Assembly (NCBI GenBank): GCA_000328365.1
Contig: KB312525.1
Span: forward strand, 142,401 to 206,400
DNA from: Capitella teleta
Lineage: Eukaryota; Annelida; Polychaeta; Capitellidae
Direction: 5' to 3'
Length of the DNA: 64,000 bases
Shown here: piece after piece, positions 47,450 through 57,919 of the stretch
Layout of the letters: every line of letters starts with the position of its first letter
Position numbering within the stretch: the first letter of the stretch is position 1
Position numbers and translations under genes: made by a program
Notes under the pieces: model-generated
The model's database searches: none
Told to the model about the DNA's origin: nothing
Seen by the model: the letters and a program-made list of their open reading frames with translations, nothing else

Positions 47450-48500
47450 AGTGAGGCACATGTTTTGCTGGTGTGAAATCCTGATTGACAAGCTACTGAA
47501 TCAATCTGTCAAAAACACTATTGTTATTAAGCCAAACTTGATAATGCGTTTGTGGCTTGCTTATCACTCGAAAATTTGGAGCAAGTTGAAGAGGAATGAT
47601 CTTCAAGTGCAGTGTATAACAGTGGAACCGAAGTAGGCGGAAATCATTTTGAGAGAAGTATCACACAGTGTGTTAGCTTATAAAATGGCTTGCCAGTTGA
47701 ATTTTGTGGCTCAGGGGCTGGAGGTACTTTCAAGTGAAACATTATCTCGGAAGATTATCTTCTTCTTTTTTAAGAAAATACGATGGCTGTTGACAGACAG
47801 CAGTGTAGGATTTCCTCACTTCTTAACTGAGCAGGCAGGATCAGATTTTTCTCCTGTTAGTATTTGCTTTAGCAAGTTTGGGCTCTCATATAAAAAAGCG
47901 TCGAATTTCAACTCTTTATTCAATGCACAACTGCCTTGTGGTTCATAGCATAGAGTGCCGTAGACCTTTGCACTATATATACATGACCATATTGGGATTC
48001 ATTAAAGAGGACTTTTAACTGTTTTGAACTAGTAACGGATGATACAGGATGTATCTCAAAAAACAAATACGCCTTTTGACTGACATATTTTTAGACAATA
48101 CGATTTCTGTGGGCTAATTCCAAGATATACTTAAAGGCAAAAGAAACGCACGGGTCTATAATTGCAATTAATCTTGGGTAGCTCTAGTCTGTATGCCAGG
48201 AAATGTTGCAAAATAAGTATTCCAATAGTGCTCGGCAACCTCACGCCTTACGCGTTCAAAAATCAGCTAGGCCTATATTATGTCTAGGCAATCCTGAAAT
48301 CTTGGTAGCCTTAATTAATTTTGAGTAACCACGTAAGCAGTAGACAATAGAGCCTCGTGAAATGAAGATGAGAGACAACCCTAGTGGCTTTTTGCTCGTG
48401 AATCCATAGTTGTGTCTTATGCTCAGTGGCATTGAATAGGGAAGCCACTGCATTTTCTCGTCATCTTCATCTTCGGGGAATGACCGCGTTATTAAAACGG
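47450..48500. other. Intergenic interval upstream of the fusion gene
   Basis: No gene recognised; only short frames without domain features. Confidence 0.35.
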
Positions 48501-48960
48501 TGTGCGAGGCGTATCATTGTGTAATTCAACGAAAGGAACAACAAAAGGCACGAGGATTTTCTCTGTGCAGCTTCTGGCAATCAGATTTCCATTCACCACA
48601 ATCAAAGGTGTTGGGGTGGTTCATCGAAATCCCGGCCCTGACCATGCCGCTTGCAGCACCAGCCCATCTGCAGCTTTGATGTACACAACAGGACGCGTGT
48701 CGCTCTTTCTTCCTTCTCCACACTCCCTTCCTTCCGTCTCCTCTTGATCCGCCGAAATCTGTCACATCGTGTGTGCCATGAAGTGGAGACGATGCCGACG
48801 AATGTCTGGGGTCAAAATTGGACCTCTGAACAGACGTCTACAAGCCATGCTCTTGTAGGCGACGTTGTACAGTTTGTTTGCTCACACGCCTTCCGTGTGT
48901 GCCAACTGTAACAGCAGCTGTTGCTGATGTTGACTGAAAACGGTTTCAAAGATTTTGTGT
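48500..48960 (-). mobile_element. Decayed Tc1-like transposase fragment
   Basis: Reading the minus strand in pieces gives the Tc1 order: RVSKQTVQRRLQEHGL, then SNFDPRHSSASSPLH, then GVWRRKKERHASCCVHQSCR, then IVVNGNLIARSCTEKILVPF. These correspond to the helix-turn-helix linker and to the DDE core around the WRR and GNLNA motifs. At least two frame changes and a stop are present, so it is dead. Terminal repeats were not found. Confidence 0.8.
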
Positions 48961-48964
48961 CCGG

Positions 48965-50297
48965 ATCTGCCTATCCTGCCGGATTGTTGTCTCCAGAGGT
49001 ATTCCAGATCGCAAGATCCTCACAGAATCCAGTTTCTGCAAACCTCAGTCGTAAATTTCGAGTCGTTTTGTAACACACAAAAAAGTCGTCCAACTTGGAC
49101 AATCCTGCTTCAAGTATCCGAGGCCCTCTCTGGAAATTCGTCAATCTTGGGATATTGGATAGAGAGGTGGCAAACAAACCGCCTTCAGTCAGAGAAACCA
49201 AAAATTAGGTTCCAATTGTTACCGGATGTTGAATTGTTCGAAATTGAAACGTTTTACCCAGAAATTCAATTCTAAGTGAATGAAGCATTGGAAACTGATT
49301 CTGGCTATTGAAATACACGTAGACAATAATATTGTCTTCGTGTATTTCAATATATTATATGTTTTCATATGACCGCATTCATGCTGGCAAAGTATAACAC
49401 ACTTGTGTTTTCTGTAATTTATTGCAATATGAAAACAGGTACCTTTCTTTTGGATATCAGTTTATTTTATTTGAACTTGATGCGGAAATTCAATTCGTTC
49501 CAAATTTGCTAAGACATGCACAGGTATTCCTTGATTAGATCTGCTCTTCCTTCTAGCTACCGTGGCTCTTACTCAGTACATCGCTGCATCATTATATCCT
49601 TTTTGTTTTCAAAAAAAATAAAAAGCTAATGATAATGAGGCGTATTTTATAGTCGGTCTCTGCTCATTTATCTGAGATTGTGGATGAAATCACAAAGTCA
49701 CTGAAGAGCACATTGAACGAGGAATGTTTGAAATTAATGTCTCGTATGCTTCCCATCGCCTTAAACTCTGATTCGTGTTATCCATATGTACTGGATTCTG
49801 ATGATCGGAGTGATGCGTTCCAGAACTAGTTGAATACCTTCACCATTACGGAAAAACAAACCGAAGCCATTTCGGTTGCCGAGTTATGTTGAATAATATG
49901 GTTCTGCTGATATCTTGTGAGTGGCGGGCACTAGCTTAACAAGAAGTGACATGCCGCACGCTGATTGGCTAATTTCATTTAATGATTATAATTATATAAA
50001 TGAATTAAGATAGGCGAAAGTCGCATAAAGTTCTTTTCCTCGCGAAAATGGTCAGTAATATGAGGAACGATGGGTGCAATGACTTCGTTGACTCCTGCTT
50101 TCAGTATCATGCACAGCCTTTGCGGTGATAAATGACGAGATGGAATAGTAGGTCGTAAATCTGCAATGTGAAGACCATTATTAGGTCGGCAGTTGGTCTC
50201 GCCTTCCCTGAAGCTAATCTGTCACTATGCAGTCTCAATGCCCAAACTTAGAACCCTGAAACTTACATTCTGGTTCAGCTCGAATATAACCAGATTT

Positions 50298-50300
<3 letters not shown>
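48965..50300. other. Intergenic interval with a short palindrome
   Basis: No gene recognised. Near 49310-49350 there is an inverted repeat: TGAAATACACGTAGACAATA, a short spacer, then TATTGTCTTCGTGTATTTCA. It would form a strong hairpin of about 20 base pairs. A T-run follows at 50302-50331. Confidence 0.5.

Positions 50301-50301
<1 letters not shown>

Positions 50302-50331
<30 letters not shown>
50302..50331. repeat. Poly(T) tract
   Basis: About 30 consecutive T. Confidence 0.9.
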
Positions 50332-50334
<3 letters not shown>

Positions 50335-50516
50335 CAAAATGCGTTAACCTAGATAACCAAGCATGCAAATTTCGATACTGTTTAAACATGTAGAATTTCG
50401 AGTTTCGGTTTTATTTCCATAATCATCAAACATAATGAAAGATCATAACATGCACATGTCGCTGATAAGTGAAAACCCGACTCATTATGAATGAAAGATA
50501 CAATATAAAGCAACCT

Positions 50517-50522
50517 TTATTA
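50517..50522 (-). terminator. Polyadenylation signal of the UGT gene
   Basis: AATAAA on the minus strand, the first one after the UGT stop. The predicted 3' UTR of about 290 bases therefore includes the whole triplet repeat. Confidence 0.45.
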
Positions 50523-50589
50523 AAATAGTTTAAATTCGCAAATGCCACTAGTATCAGATTCATGCATACACATGTTTACTTCATTCTGA

Positions 50590-50807
<218 letters not shown>

Positions 50808-50810
50808 GCT

Positions 50811-52346
50811 TCAGTGAGTCTTCTGCTTAGCTCGCTTGTTGCAGAAGCACACCCTGACAGCCCATACCAGACAAAGCAGACAAAATATTAGGACAAGAGC
50901 ACAGAAGGCGAGCACATCCAACATCAGGAACTGGTAGAGTGGAATGTCCACGGCATGTGATTGAATGGATCCGTGTCGCAGAAATCGCTCGATGGCCGCC
51001 ACAGCTCGCTCTGCCGGCTTCTCACTCCGGTCGTGAAACATCAACGAAGCTTTGCGAATCTTTTCACGGTAAGTCTGATTGTTGACGACTTCCTCAATGG
51101 CCATCACTAACTCTTCAGGAGAAAACTTGGTAAATTCGACGAGTTTACCGTAGCCCTTGTGCGAAACACACCGCGCATTATAAAACTGATCTGCGTGCAG
51201 TGGCATCCCGACCAATGGCACACCGTGGTACAGTGCTTCGTACAGACCGTTGTTGCCGCAGTGACTGACGAAAACTTTGACCTTTGTTTGAGCCAGGAGA
51301 TCGTTCTGAGGCAGCCAGTTGGATATGATGACGTTGTCCGGAATTGTGAGGTTTTCTTTGTTAATGAAGCGCCAGATGACTGTATGTTGAAGCATCGAGA
51401 AGGAAGATAAGAATCGCAAAGATATATCTCTCGGGAAACTCGAACTGATTGAGCCGAATGAAACCAAAACTATACTCTCGGCTTCTTCGACGATTGCACC
51501 CCACTGTTGGTCGAGAGCTTTGGCCGGTTTGGTTGCTAAACCACCCGCCTCCACCATATTCGGCATGATGGGTTTAGGGTAATCAAGAACAGGGTCAGAA
51601 GTTAAAATCCACAGATGAGTCCTGCGAAAGATGTCATCGGGAGAGCTAAATGTACCGTATTGGCTGTATGCATCAAATACCTCAGTTGGCAGGAGAGAGG
51701 TGATACCTATTTGATGCATATAGATGTAGGCAAACAAATTCTGCAGGCGTTCAAGGAAATTCATGTTATCCGTCAGCTGCAGCATAGCGTTGGGGCAGAA
51801 GGAAGGCAGCCATGGAACACGGGCGTGCCATGGCTCCAGAGCAATCGACAGCAGAGATACTATTGGAATGTCCAGTCGAAATGGAATCATGTACAAATAT
51901 TTGGTCACTGCAGTGGCGTCTACGATGGCCGCATCGAATTCTAATTGCTCCAATATCTGCATCAGCTCTTCGTTCTCCAACAACAAAGTGCTCGTTACTT
52001 CAGGCATTAACTCTGCGATCTTTTCAAACACTTTCGTGAAGTCTCCGGGATTCTCAATGGCGTTCAGAGTGACGTAGTCATAAAACCAATCTAGGTCGTT
52101 ATTCAAATTTCTTTTTTGATACCGCAATGGATGCCTTCGTTCACCGCTGAATTGCATCGCCATTGGAGAGTTCTCGTGGAACACCCAGTACACCTCATGC
52201 CCTTTGTTTGCCAAACCTTCAGCGAGAACAGCGAACTTCCCCTGATGACTTCTGATTTCTTCGCACAGGAGCAGCACACGAGATGCACTTGCAGCAGCGA
52301 ATGCGACACTCACTAATAGACCCAACCTACTCGCCAATACAAGCAT
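50811..52346 (-). CDS. UDP-glycosyltransferase (UGT), ER membrane enzyme
   Basis: A 511-residue intronless gene of the GT1/UGT family, which transfers sugar from a UDP-sugar to small lipophilic acceptors in the ER lumen. Residues 1-22 are a signal peptide. His34 (in RSHQGKF) matches the catalytic His and the Asp in AAIVDATA its partner. The UDP-sugar signature is clear: NWLPQNDLL, then VFVSHCGNNGLYEALYHGVP and GMPLHADQFYNA. Near the C-terminus a membrane helix (about residues 473-497) precedes a basic tail ending KQKTH, a KxKxx ER-retrieval motif. Length and order are normal for the family. A GCTATATATAGC box lies at 52403-52414, about 60 bases before the ATG. The acceptor substrate cannot be told from sequence. 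Confidence 0.95.
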   Translation of the reverse strand: MLVLASRLGLLVSVAFAAASASRVLLLCEEIRSHQGKFAVLAEGLANKGHEVYWVFHENSPMAMQFSGERRHPLRYQKRNLNNDLDWFYDYVTLNAIENPGDFTKVFEKIAELMPEVTSTLLLENEELMQILEQLEFDAAIVDATAVTKYLYMIPFRLDIPIVSLLSIALEPWHARVPWLPSFCPNAMLQLTDNMNFLERLQNLFAYIYMHQIGITSLLPTEVFDAYSQYGTFSSPDDIFRRTHLWILTSDPVLDYPKPIMPNMVEAGGLATKPAKALDQQWGAIVEEAESIVLVSFGSISSSFPRDISLRFLSSFSMLQHTVIWRFINKENLTIPDNVIISNWLPQNDLLAQTKVKVFVSHCGNNGLYEALYHGVPLVGMPLHADQFYNARCVSHKGYGKLVEFTKFSPEELVMAIEEVVNNQTYREKIRKASLMFHDRSEKPAERAVAAIERFLRHGSIQSHAVDIPLYQFLMLDVLAFCALVLIFCLLCLVWAVRVCFCNKRAKQKTH

Positions 52347-52402
52347 CGTAGCTCTGGGGTGCGAACAGTATCCTTGTAGATGTAAGCAGGTTCGTTCACT
52401 GT

Positions 52403-52414
52403 GCTATATATAGC
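52403..52414 (-). promoter_or_regulatory. TATA box of the UGT gene
   Basis: The palindrome GCTATATATAGC lies about 60 bases upstream of the ATG, a suitable place for a core promoter. Confidence 0.5.
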
Positions 52415-52879
52415 TTATTTCACTTTATTGTCACTTCAACAGCACACTGCGTTCAGTATGTACTAATCTGTACTGATGCACATCAGTAGATAAACGACAT
52501 AGACGGCATACTTGAGTGCACTTAATTATTCAACCTCCTTTCTAACACACTCTGAAACAGCAATTAGGTGAGTGACAAGAGCTATTATTCACAAAAAAAT
52601 AATGTATGACCAAATAAGACGATAGGAGGCGCACGTCATAAAAATGATAGAGCACAATTGGAAATGAAGATATAACAATTTTATGTTACGGTTAACATGT
52701 TTGTAAACGATTTAGGTGAGTAGCCTTGGTGCTAGCAGTCTGTGTACAGGTGCTGGCCAATTAATCAAATAATTATATAATTTACTTGAATGTGATGCTG
52801 CATCTCTTTCGATCTTTACCAGTGGTTACGCATGACCATTATCAGGTCATTCGGCATGAATTCTTTTGTCGATATACAG

Positions 52880-52949
52880 ATAAGATAAGATAAGATAAGA
52901 TAAGATAAGATAAGATAAGATAAGATAAGATAAGATAAGATAAGATAAG
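52880..52949. repeat. (GATAA)n microsatellite, about 14 units
   Basis: A perfect pentanucleotide array. GATAA is also the core of GATA-factor sites, though a repeat origin is sufficient. Confidence 0.95.
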
Positions 52950-53224
52950 CTGATTTTATTCGCCCGAAGGAATGATTTTTGCCAAACAGATAATAATGAG
53001 TAAAATGAATGATGAACATGACAATTAAGCTATTAATGATGATAATAACATTAAATAGGTTGTGAATTAATGAGTCTGATAGCGGAGGGCACAAAAGTCT
53101 GACGAAGCCTGTTAGTTTTGACTTTTAGGGCTCTGTATCGTCTGTCAGATGGCAATCGCTGAAAGGTGTAATGCAGCGGGTGAAGGAATGATTAAAAAGA
53201 CGTCACCTTATTGTTTATAATATT

Positions 53225-54110
53225 ATGCCATGTGATGGCGTCAACCACAATTCAATTGATGATGGCCTCGATGATATCAAAAGGATTGTTTCTATGCAAC
53301 CAGAATGTGTTTATTCCATCAAAGGTGGTGATTTTAATACTCGAGTACACTCGACCCATGTTGTATCACTTCGAGCATTTGTAGATAATTTATGTTTAAA
53401 CGAATGTTTGTCACATAAATGCGCATGTTTTTGATTTTACTTACTCAAATGACGTAACAGGCTCACGTTCAACAACTGATCAATTCTTTGTTACCAATAA
53501 CCTCTTCTCTAACATCGTCTGCTGTTCTCCATTGCAGGAAGGATCTCTCTGATCATTCACCAATTGAACTGTACGTATTACCAGTGAACGTATCACGCTT
53601 ATCGGAACACACTTCACGTTCGAGATCATCTAAGAAAAGGTCATGACATCGAGTTTATAGCGATGACCTAATGAGCTACAAGAGGACAGACGTACATTAC
53701 GTGAAATACTGACCAGCATTACTGTCCCATGTGGAGCATTACGAAGCACGGTGAATGCCTGTGACCAAGAAGCTACCCTGAATTCGATTCGCACTTACCA
53801 TGACAACATCACACAAGCTTGTGTACAAGCCGCAGTTGCTGCCATCCCTCGTGTAAAGAAGAGAGGCAAAACAGGTTGGGGGCATCATGCTGAACCAACA
53901 AGAAGGCGCGCGATCTTCTGGAATAAATTGTGGAAAGAGAACGGCTCCTGACAGACTGGATGGGTGTACGAAATACGCAAGAAAACACGTAATGACTACA
54001 GACGTAGTTCGTGGTAATCAGGAGAAATTGCGAGCGAGAAAGATGTCCGAATCACTGCAGACAGGTCAACAGCGCTTAACACTATTGGGTTTGGGATAGT
54101 CCTGGCAATA
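53225..54110 (+). mobile_element. LINE fragment: endonuclease end to pre-RT region, decayed
   Basis: Frames on the plus strand show an AP-type endonuclease C-terminal half: VYSIKGGDFNTRVHS, then TTDQFFVTN and the SDHSPIEL block. It is followed by the linker before reverse transcriptase: AAIPRVKKRGKTGW, then RRRAIFWNKLWKENG. This order fits CR1/L2-like LINEs. The reading frame changes several times. It ends before any RT motif. Confidence 0.75.
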
Positions 54111-54114
54111 CCAA

Positions 54115-55780
54115 TACATACACATGACAAATGTTTATAATAACTGGCCTGATCGTCCAGTCGCCTCAAAATACCTTATAAAATTTATTAATGATGATTT
54201 CTTTGATCGGCCATTCTTTTAAACATTTCATTAAACATAACTACAAGACGGTAACTCCAGTGAAATGGAGATTATATATTAAAATATACATTATAAGGCT
54301 GAGGTATCATGTTGCGTTGTTGCTTTTTCAACTTGGAGATAAGTCCGAAAAAGTACCTAATCTTTTCGGCATGTGAGATGCATCAATGTTGGCGCTGGGC
54401 ACCCTTGCTTTTCAAGTACTCATAACGCACTCGTAATGCATAAATTCATAACGCACCCTTCTCGCGAGATTTCATTGCAAGATGGCGACTCCCATGTAAA
54501 ACTTCTTCCTCGAAAGCTGTCAAAGACTGCAAAGTCCCCTATGCAGAAACTAAATGACTTTTCTGTTGGTTGCCAGCTGATATTCGATGTCTGATTAAGC
54601 ATCTGCTCTGCTTGCATTCGACCAGAATGCCATTCTTCAAACGCAAAACAGGTCAGGGGGCGGGTCCACACAACCGAGTGAACCGTGTTACCGTTACAGT
54701 ACTTACACTACTCACTACACTAGGCTGTAGGCATGCAGTAGGCTAGAAACGGGCAAACTCACTACTCGTAACTCAGTCACTCATCCAGTCACTGTGACTG
54801 TGACCGACTCACTGAGGGAATCACTTAATCACGCTTCAAGACTTTAACGCTCAAATTCCTAATTATTATTTACCACTGACTGACTGAGTTACATCTTGAC
54901 CATGTACATGTCACATGATGAAAGGGGTCGGCAGCAGTGGATTATCATCAATATCATCATCATTATAATCATCATTATCAGTGGACAAACAATGGGCTAT
55001 AGTAACAATAGGCTATAGTATAACATAATAGCTCAAGATTAGTAAAAGCAAGGCAGTTTTAACCAGGCTATAGCATATACCCACTCGATGGGAGTAATTC
55101 TAGAATCCTAGTTATATAGTAAGATCAACCAAATTACGCCCCTACAGGCAACTAACCAATTAGAAACTGCTGTGTGATAGGTCAGGAGTTACGTTACTCT
55201 TTTATGCTAAGGATTTTTTTTACGAAATCTACAGCAGTGATGTCAATAATAAGCACCTGATAACCCCCTAAGCCCCTAAGAAAGCAAAATGAATACTCAG
55301 GTTGTCTTTAATTAGATCAATGATCTTGCACCAACACAAATTTTGTACACTTTACAGATGAAGACATTAGAGCCCTTAAAGGGAGGGAGAACTGGTTAAA
55401 AATTGACTTTGAGTCGTTATTTGATGCACCATAAATGATTCCTATGCCTGGCCCACACAAGGAATATCATCGCTAACGATTTCGCGGGCGATATATTGCT
55501 AATTAGGCGTGACGTCAGCAGCTGTGATGAAACACCGAGTTCCCCATCTTTTACAATGGGCCTCGTCATATCACCGTGTCCTGCGACTAAACCCCTGGAT
55601 ATTTTTTTACTTTCTTTTCGGAAATAGATAGAATAATCATTTTGCCACCAGTCAGGTGCGAAAAAAAATTTTTTTTCGCTATTTTTCTTATTTTAACAAG
55701 CGATTTTCTAGGACACCTACCATGTTCCTCATCATGAAACAGTAAAAAGGTCAGCCAGAGTGCACCACGCATGCGCTTTC
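54115..55780. other. Intergenic interval, nothing recognised
   Basis: No gene recognised. Around 54765-54815 there is a degenerate CACTGACT-type repeat. Confidence 0.35.
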
Positions 55781-55824
55781 GTTTCGTAAACAACAAAGAT
55801 GTCCTTTTATGGCGAAGATGCTCT

Positions 55825-55885
55825 GCTCTGATTGGCTGAAATCGATAGATTCACGAGGGGAACGGAACCAATCAGCCATCAGCCA
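55825..55885 (+). promoter_or_regulatory. CCAAT-box pair, possible AKAP10 promoter
   Basis: An inverted CCAAT box (CTGATTGGCTG, about 55828) and a direct one (CCAATCAGCC, about 55868) lie 40 bases apart. Such pairs are common in housekeeping promoters. The nearest downstream plus-strand gene is AKAP10, whose first exon I did not find, so the link is inference. Confidence 0.3.
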
Positions 55886-56389
55886 AACCAAGCCATCAGC
55901 TGACGTTTGCCTCCTATACTTCGCAATGGAAGCCATTCTCCCATAGGCGCAATGCTAACCCCGATATTCGGAATGCATTATTTCCTTACGCTTGCATCCA
56001 GGCATGGTGTTTTTGGCACGGAATGCTATCAATTGGTGCTATGAGTCAATAGAACATCACTTAAAATTTAGTTCCCCATCCCTTTAACGTTACTTGATCT
56101 TCATGTACACACGTCCGCATCACTTTGGCGACTGCTGAATTCAATATCTAAATTGCAATCAGTCGAATGAGTTCACCACCGATACAAAATGGTTTTATTC
56201 ATGCTTTGATCTCAGTTGAATATCACATCTGAAACCACAAAAGCTGTGCTCATTATTCTCTTTGGTGCGCTGAGTTATCTTAACACCTTGCCTTTAACAA
56301 AAGAGGAGCCTGCTCTCTGAATCAGGTCAATTAGTAGTTGTCCTACACAGGGCCAAGTTTCTTCACAGAGCCAAAAATAGTCATCTTAT

Positions 56390-56786
56390 AAAAGTAAAGT
56401 AAAAAAGTAAAGTGGATTTATAGTCTTGATCACAGACAATGTCCGTCTCTCTGACTTCAGTCACTTCACAATACTTCTCCTGGTTATTGGACCCACCAAT
56501 CCAACTCAAACTCAACTTTCCCGGGAAGCATACAAGCGAGCGCAGCCACGAAGGCGCAGTCACGAAGGCGCAGCCACGAAGGCGCAGCCTGCTTAACCGA
56601 GCACAAATATCCATCATTGTCCAATCAGGTACCACAATTCGACACTACGCAATGTGTCATGCTGTGGTGTGCCTGAGGATTTTCAGGCCGCGAAATTCGA
56701 CCCTGGCAAGTTGTCCAACCAGGTATCGAACCCACGACCCTCTGAACGCTAGGCGAGCGCGCTACCACTGCGCCATCACGGCCCCT
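56390..56786 (-). mobile_element. tRNA-derived SINE, about 395 bases
   Basis: On the minus strand the element begins GGGGCCGTGATGGCGCAGTG with a good A box (TGGCGCAGTGGTAGCGCG) and, about 35 bases later, a good B box (GGTTCGATACC). The body continues to a simple tail of ACTTT units near 56390-56412. Inside lies a short tandem repeat (GCGCAGCCACGAAG, 3 copies, 56535-56590). The polymerase III promoter looks intact, but tRNA folding is lost, so it is a SINE. Confidence 0.75.
56535..56590. repeat. Short minisatellite inside the SINE, 15 bases x 3
   Basis: Three near-identical copies of GCGCAGCCACGAAG within the SINE body. Confidence 0.8.
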
Positions 56787-56789
56787 GGA

Positions 56790-57915
56790 TGTTTAACATT
56801 GTAAGCCCATTGGGACTTAGCAAAAGTGGGCGTTATAGACAGGTGGTAGTTAATACAAGTTTTGCTGATATTACGCGTGGTCATCGCCTGAAAAATATAA
56901 AATTATAGATCATAGCTGAAGCAAAGGGAAAAATAGGAGATCTTTCCAATTCAGGCATACAATGTGTACAATTTTATGCACAAAGATAATATTGAATATT
57001 GATAAAAATTTATTTTAAATATGATAACTTGGGTAGGGGGCCTAAGGGCCTCTCCACTACTTGCAACACTTATTTTAATTTTGATGATGACCAAGTTTCT
57101 GTATATTATATCACCCTCGAAATGAATGTGTTTTTGTGTTGCAATTTTATTTTATATCATAATTGTTATGATTATCAACTGATCACTGCACTGCTTGTGA
57201 TCATCGCTGGCCGAGGATTTGGGTGGTCCGGTAACCAGGAATAAGTTGTGAACTGCATAGAAGCTCTAGTGCAATGATAATTATGATATAGTATACATGT
57301 ACACATCAATCATTCATTTTATCTATTATCTATTAGATGGGATTGTGTTGTGTGCGTATCGTAGGAGATTAGGTTTGCTCAATCTCATCTAATTATATCA
57401 GTTTTCATTTTGAATCCATTATGCTGTGCATATACTAATAATTGGATTGTCGAATATAATATTTGGCGTTTTCTGTATTTCAGTTATATTGCCGATATTA
57501 ATTTTGGCGAATCTCGAAGTCCAAACAATGATGCTGCTTTTCAAGAAATGCTATTTTTGCTTTTGTATTGACAATTTTAAATTTAGCAATTTATTTTTAT
57601 TTGCCAAATTAAATCCCTTGCCAATATTACTGATCCTACAGTAAAACTCCTCCCTGGACAATCTTTGAACAATTGTGTTCAAATAGCGCATGACCCTGCT
57701 GTATAACTACCGTGACCGTACGTTTGGCTTATTTAAAATTTTAAATGTTATTCAAACTTTTTCCACTGCTGTGGATCTTTAATTAGCTTCTCACGATTCA
57801 AAGATGCTGGCGATTAACATGTGTTTCTGGTGTCCAATGCATGTCGAGAACTCCAGACAATTCAATTGGTGTGCGACAGTGTTCCTCATGAATATTCATG
57901 AATATTCTCTCTCTT
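56790..57915. other. Interval upstream of the first recognised AKAP10 exon
   Basis: No coding exon identified. It probably belongs to a 5' intron of AKAP10. AT-rich with short frames. Confidence 0.35.
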
Positions 57916-57919
57916 ACAG

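Noticed and set aside
48502-48911. Plus-strand frames over the Tc1 relic
   Set aside because: The recognisable transposase motifs are on the minus strand.
56650-56786. tRNA gene
   Set aside because: A and B boxes are good, but the acceptor and anticodon stems do not pair and a long SINE body with a simple tail follows.
56439-56804. 121-codon plus-strand frame
   Set aside because: It runs through the SINE and its internal repeat and shows no protein features.
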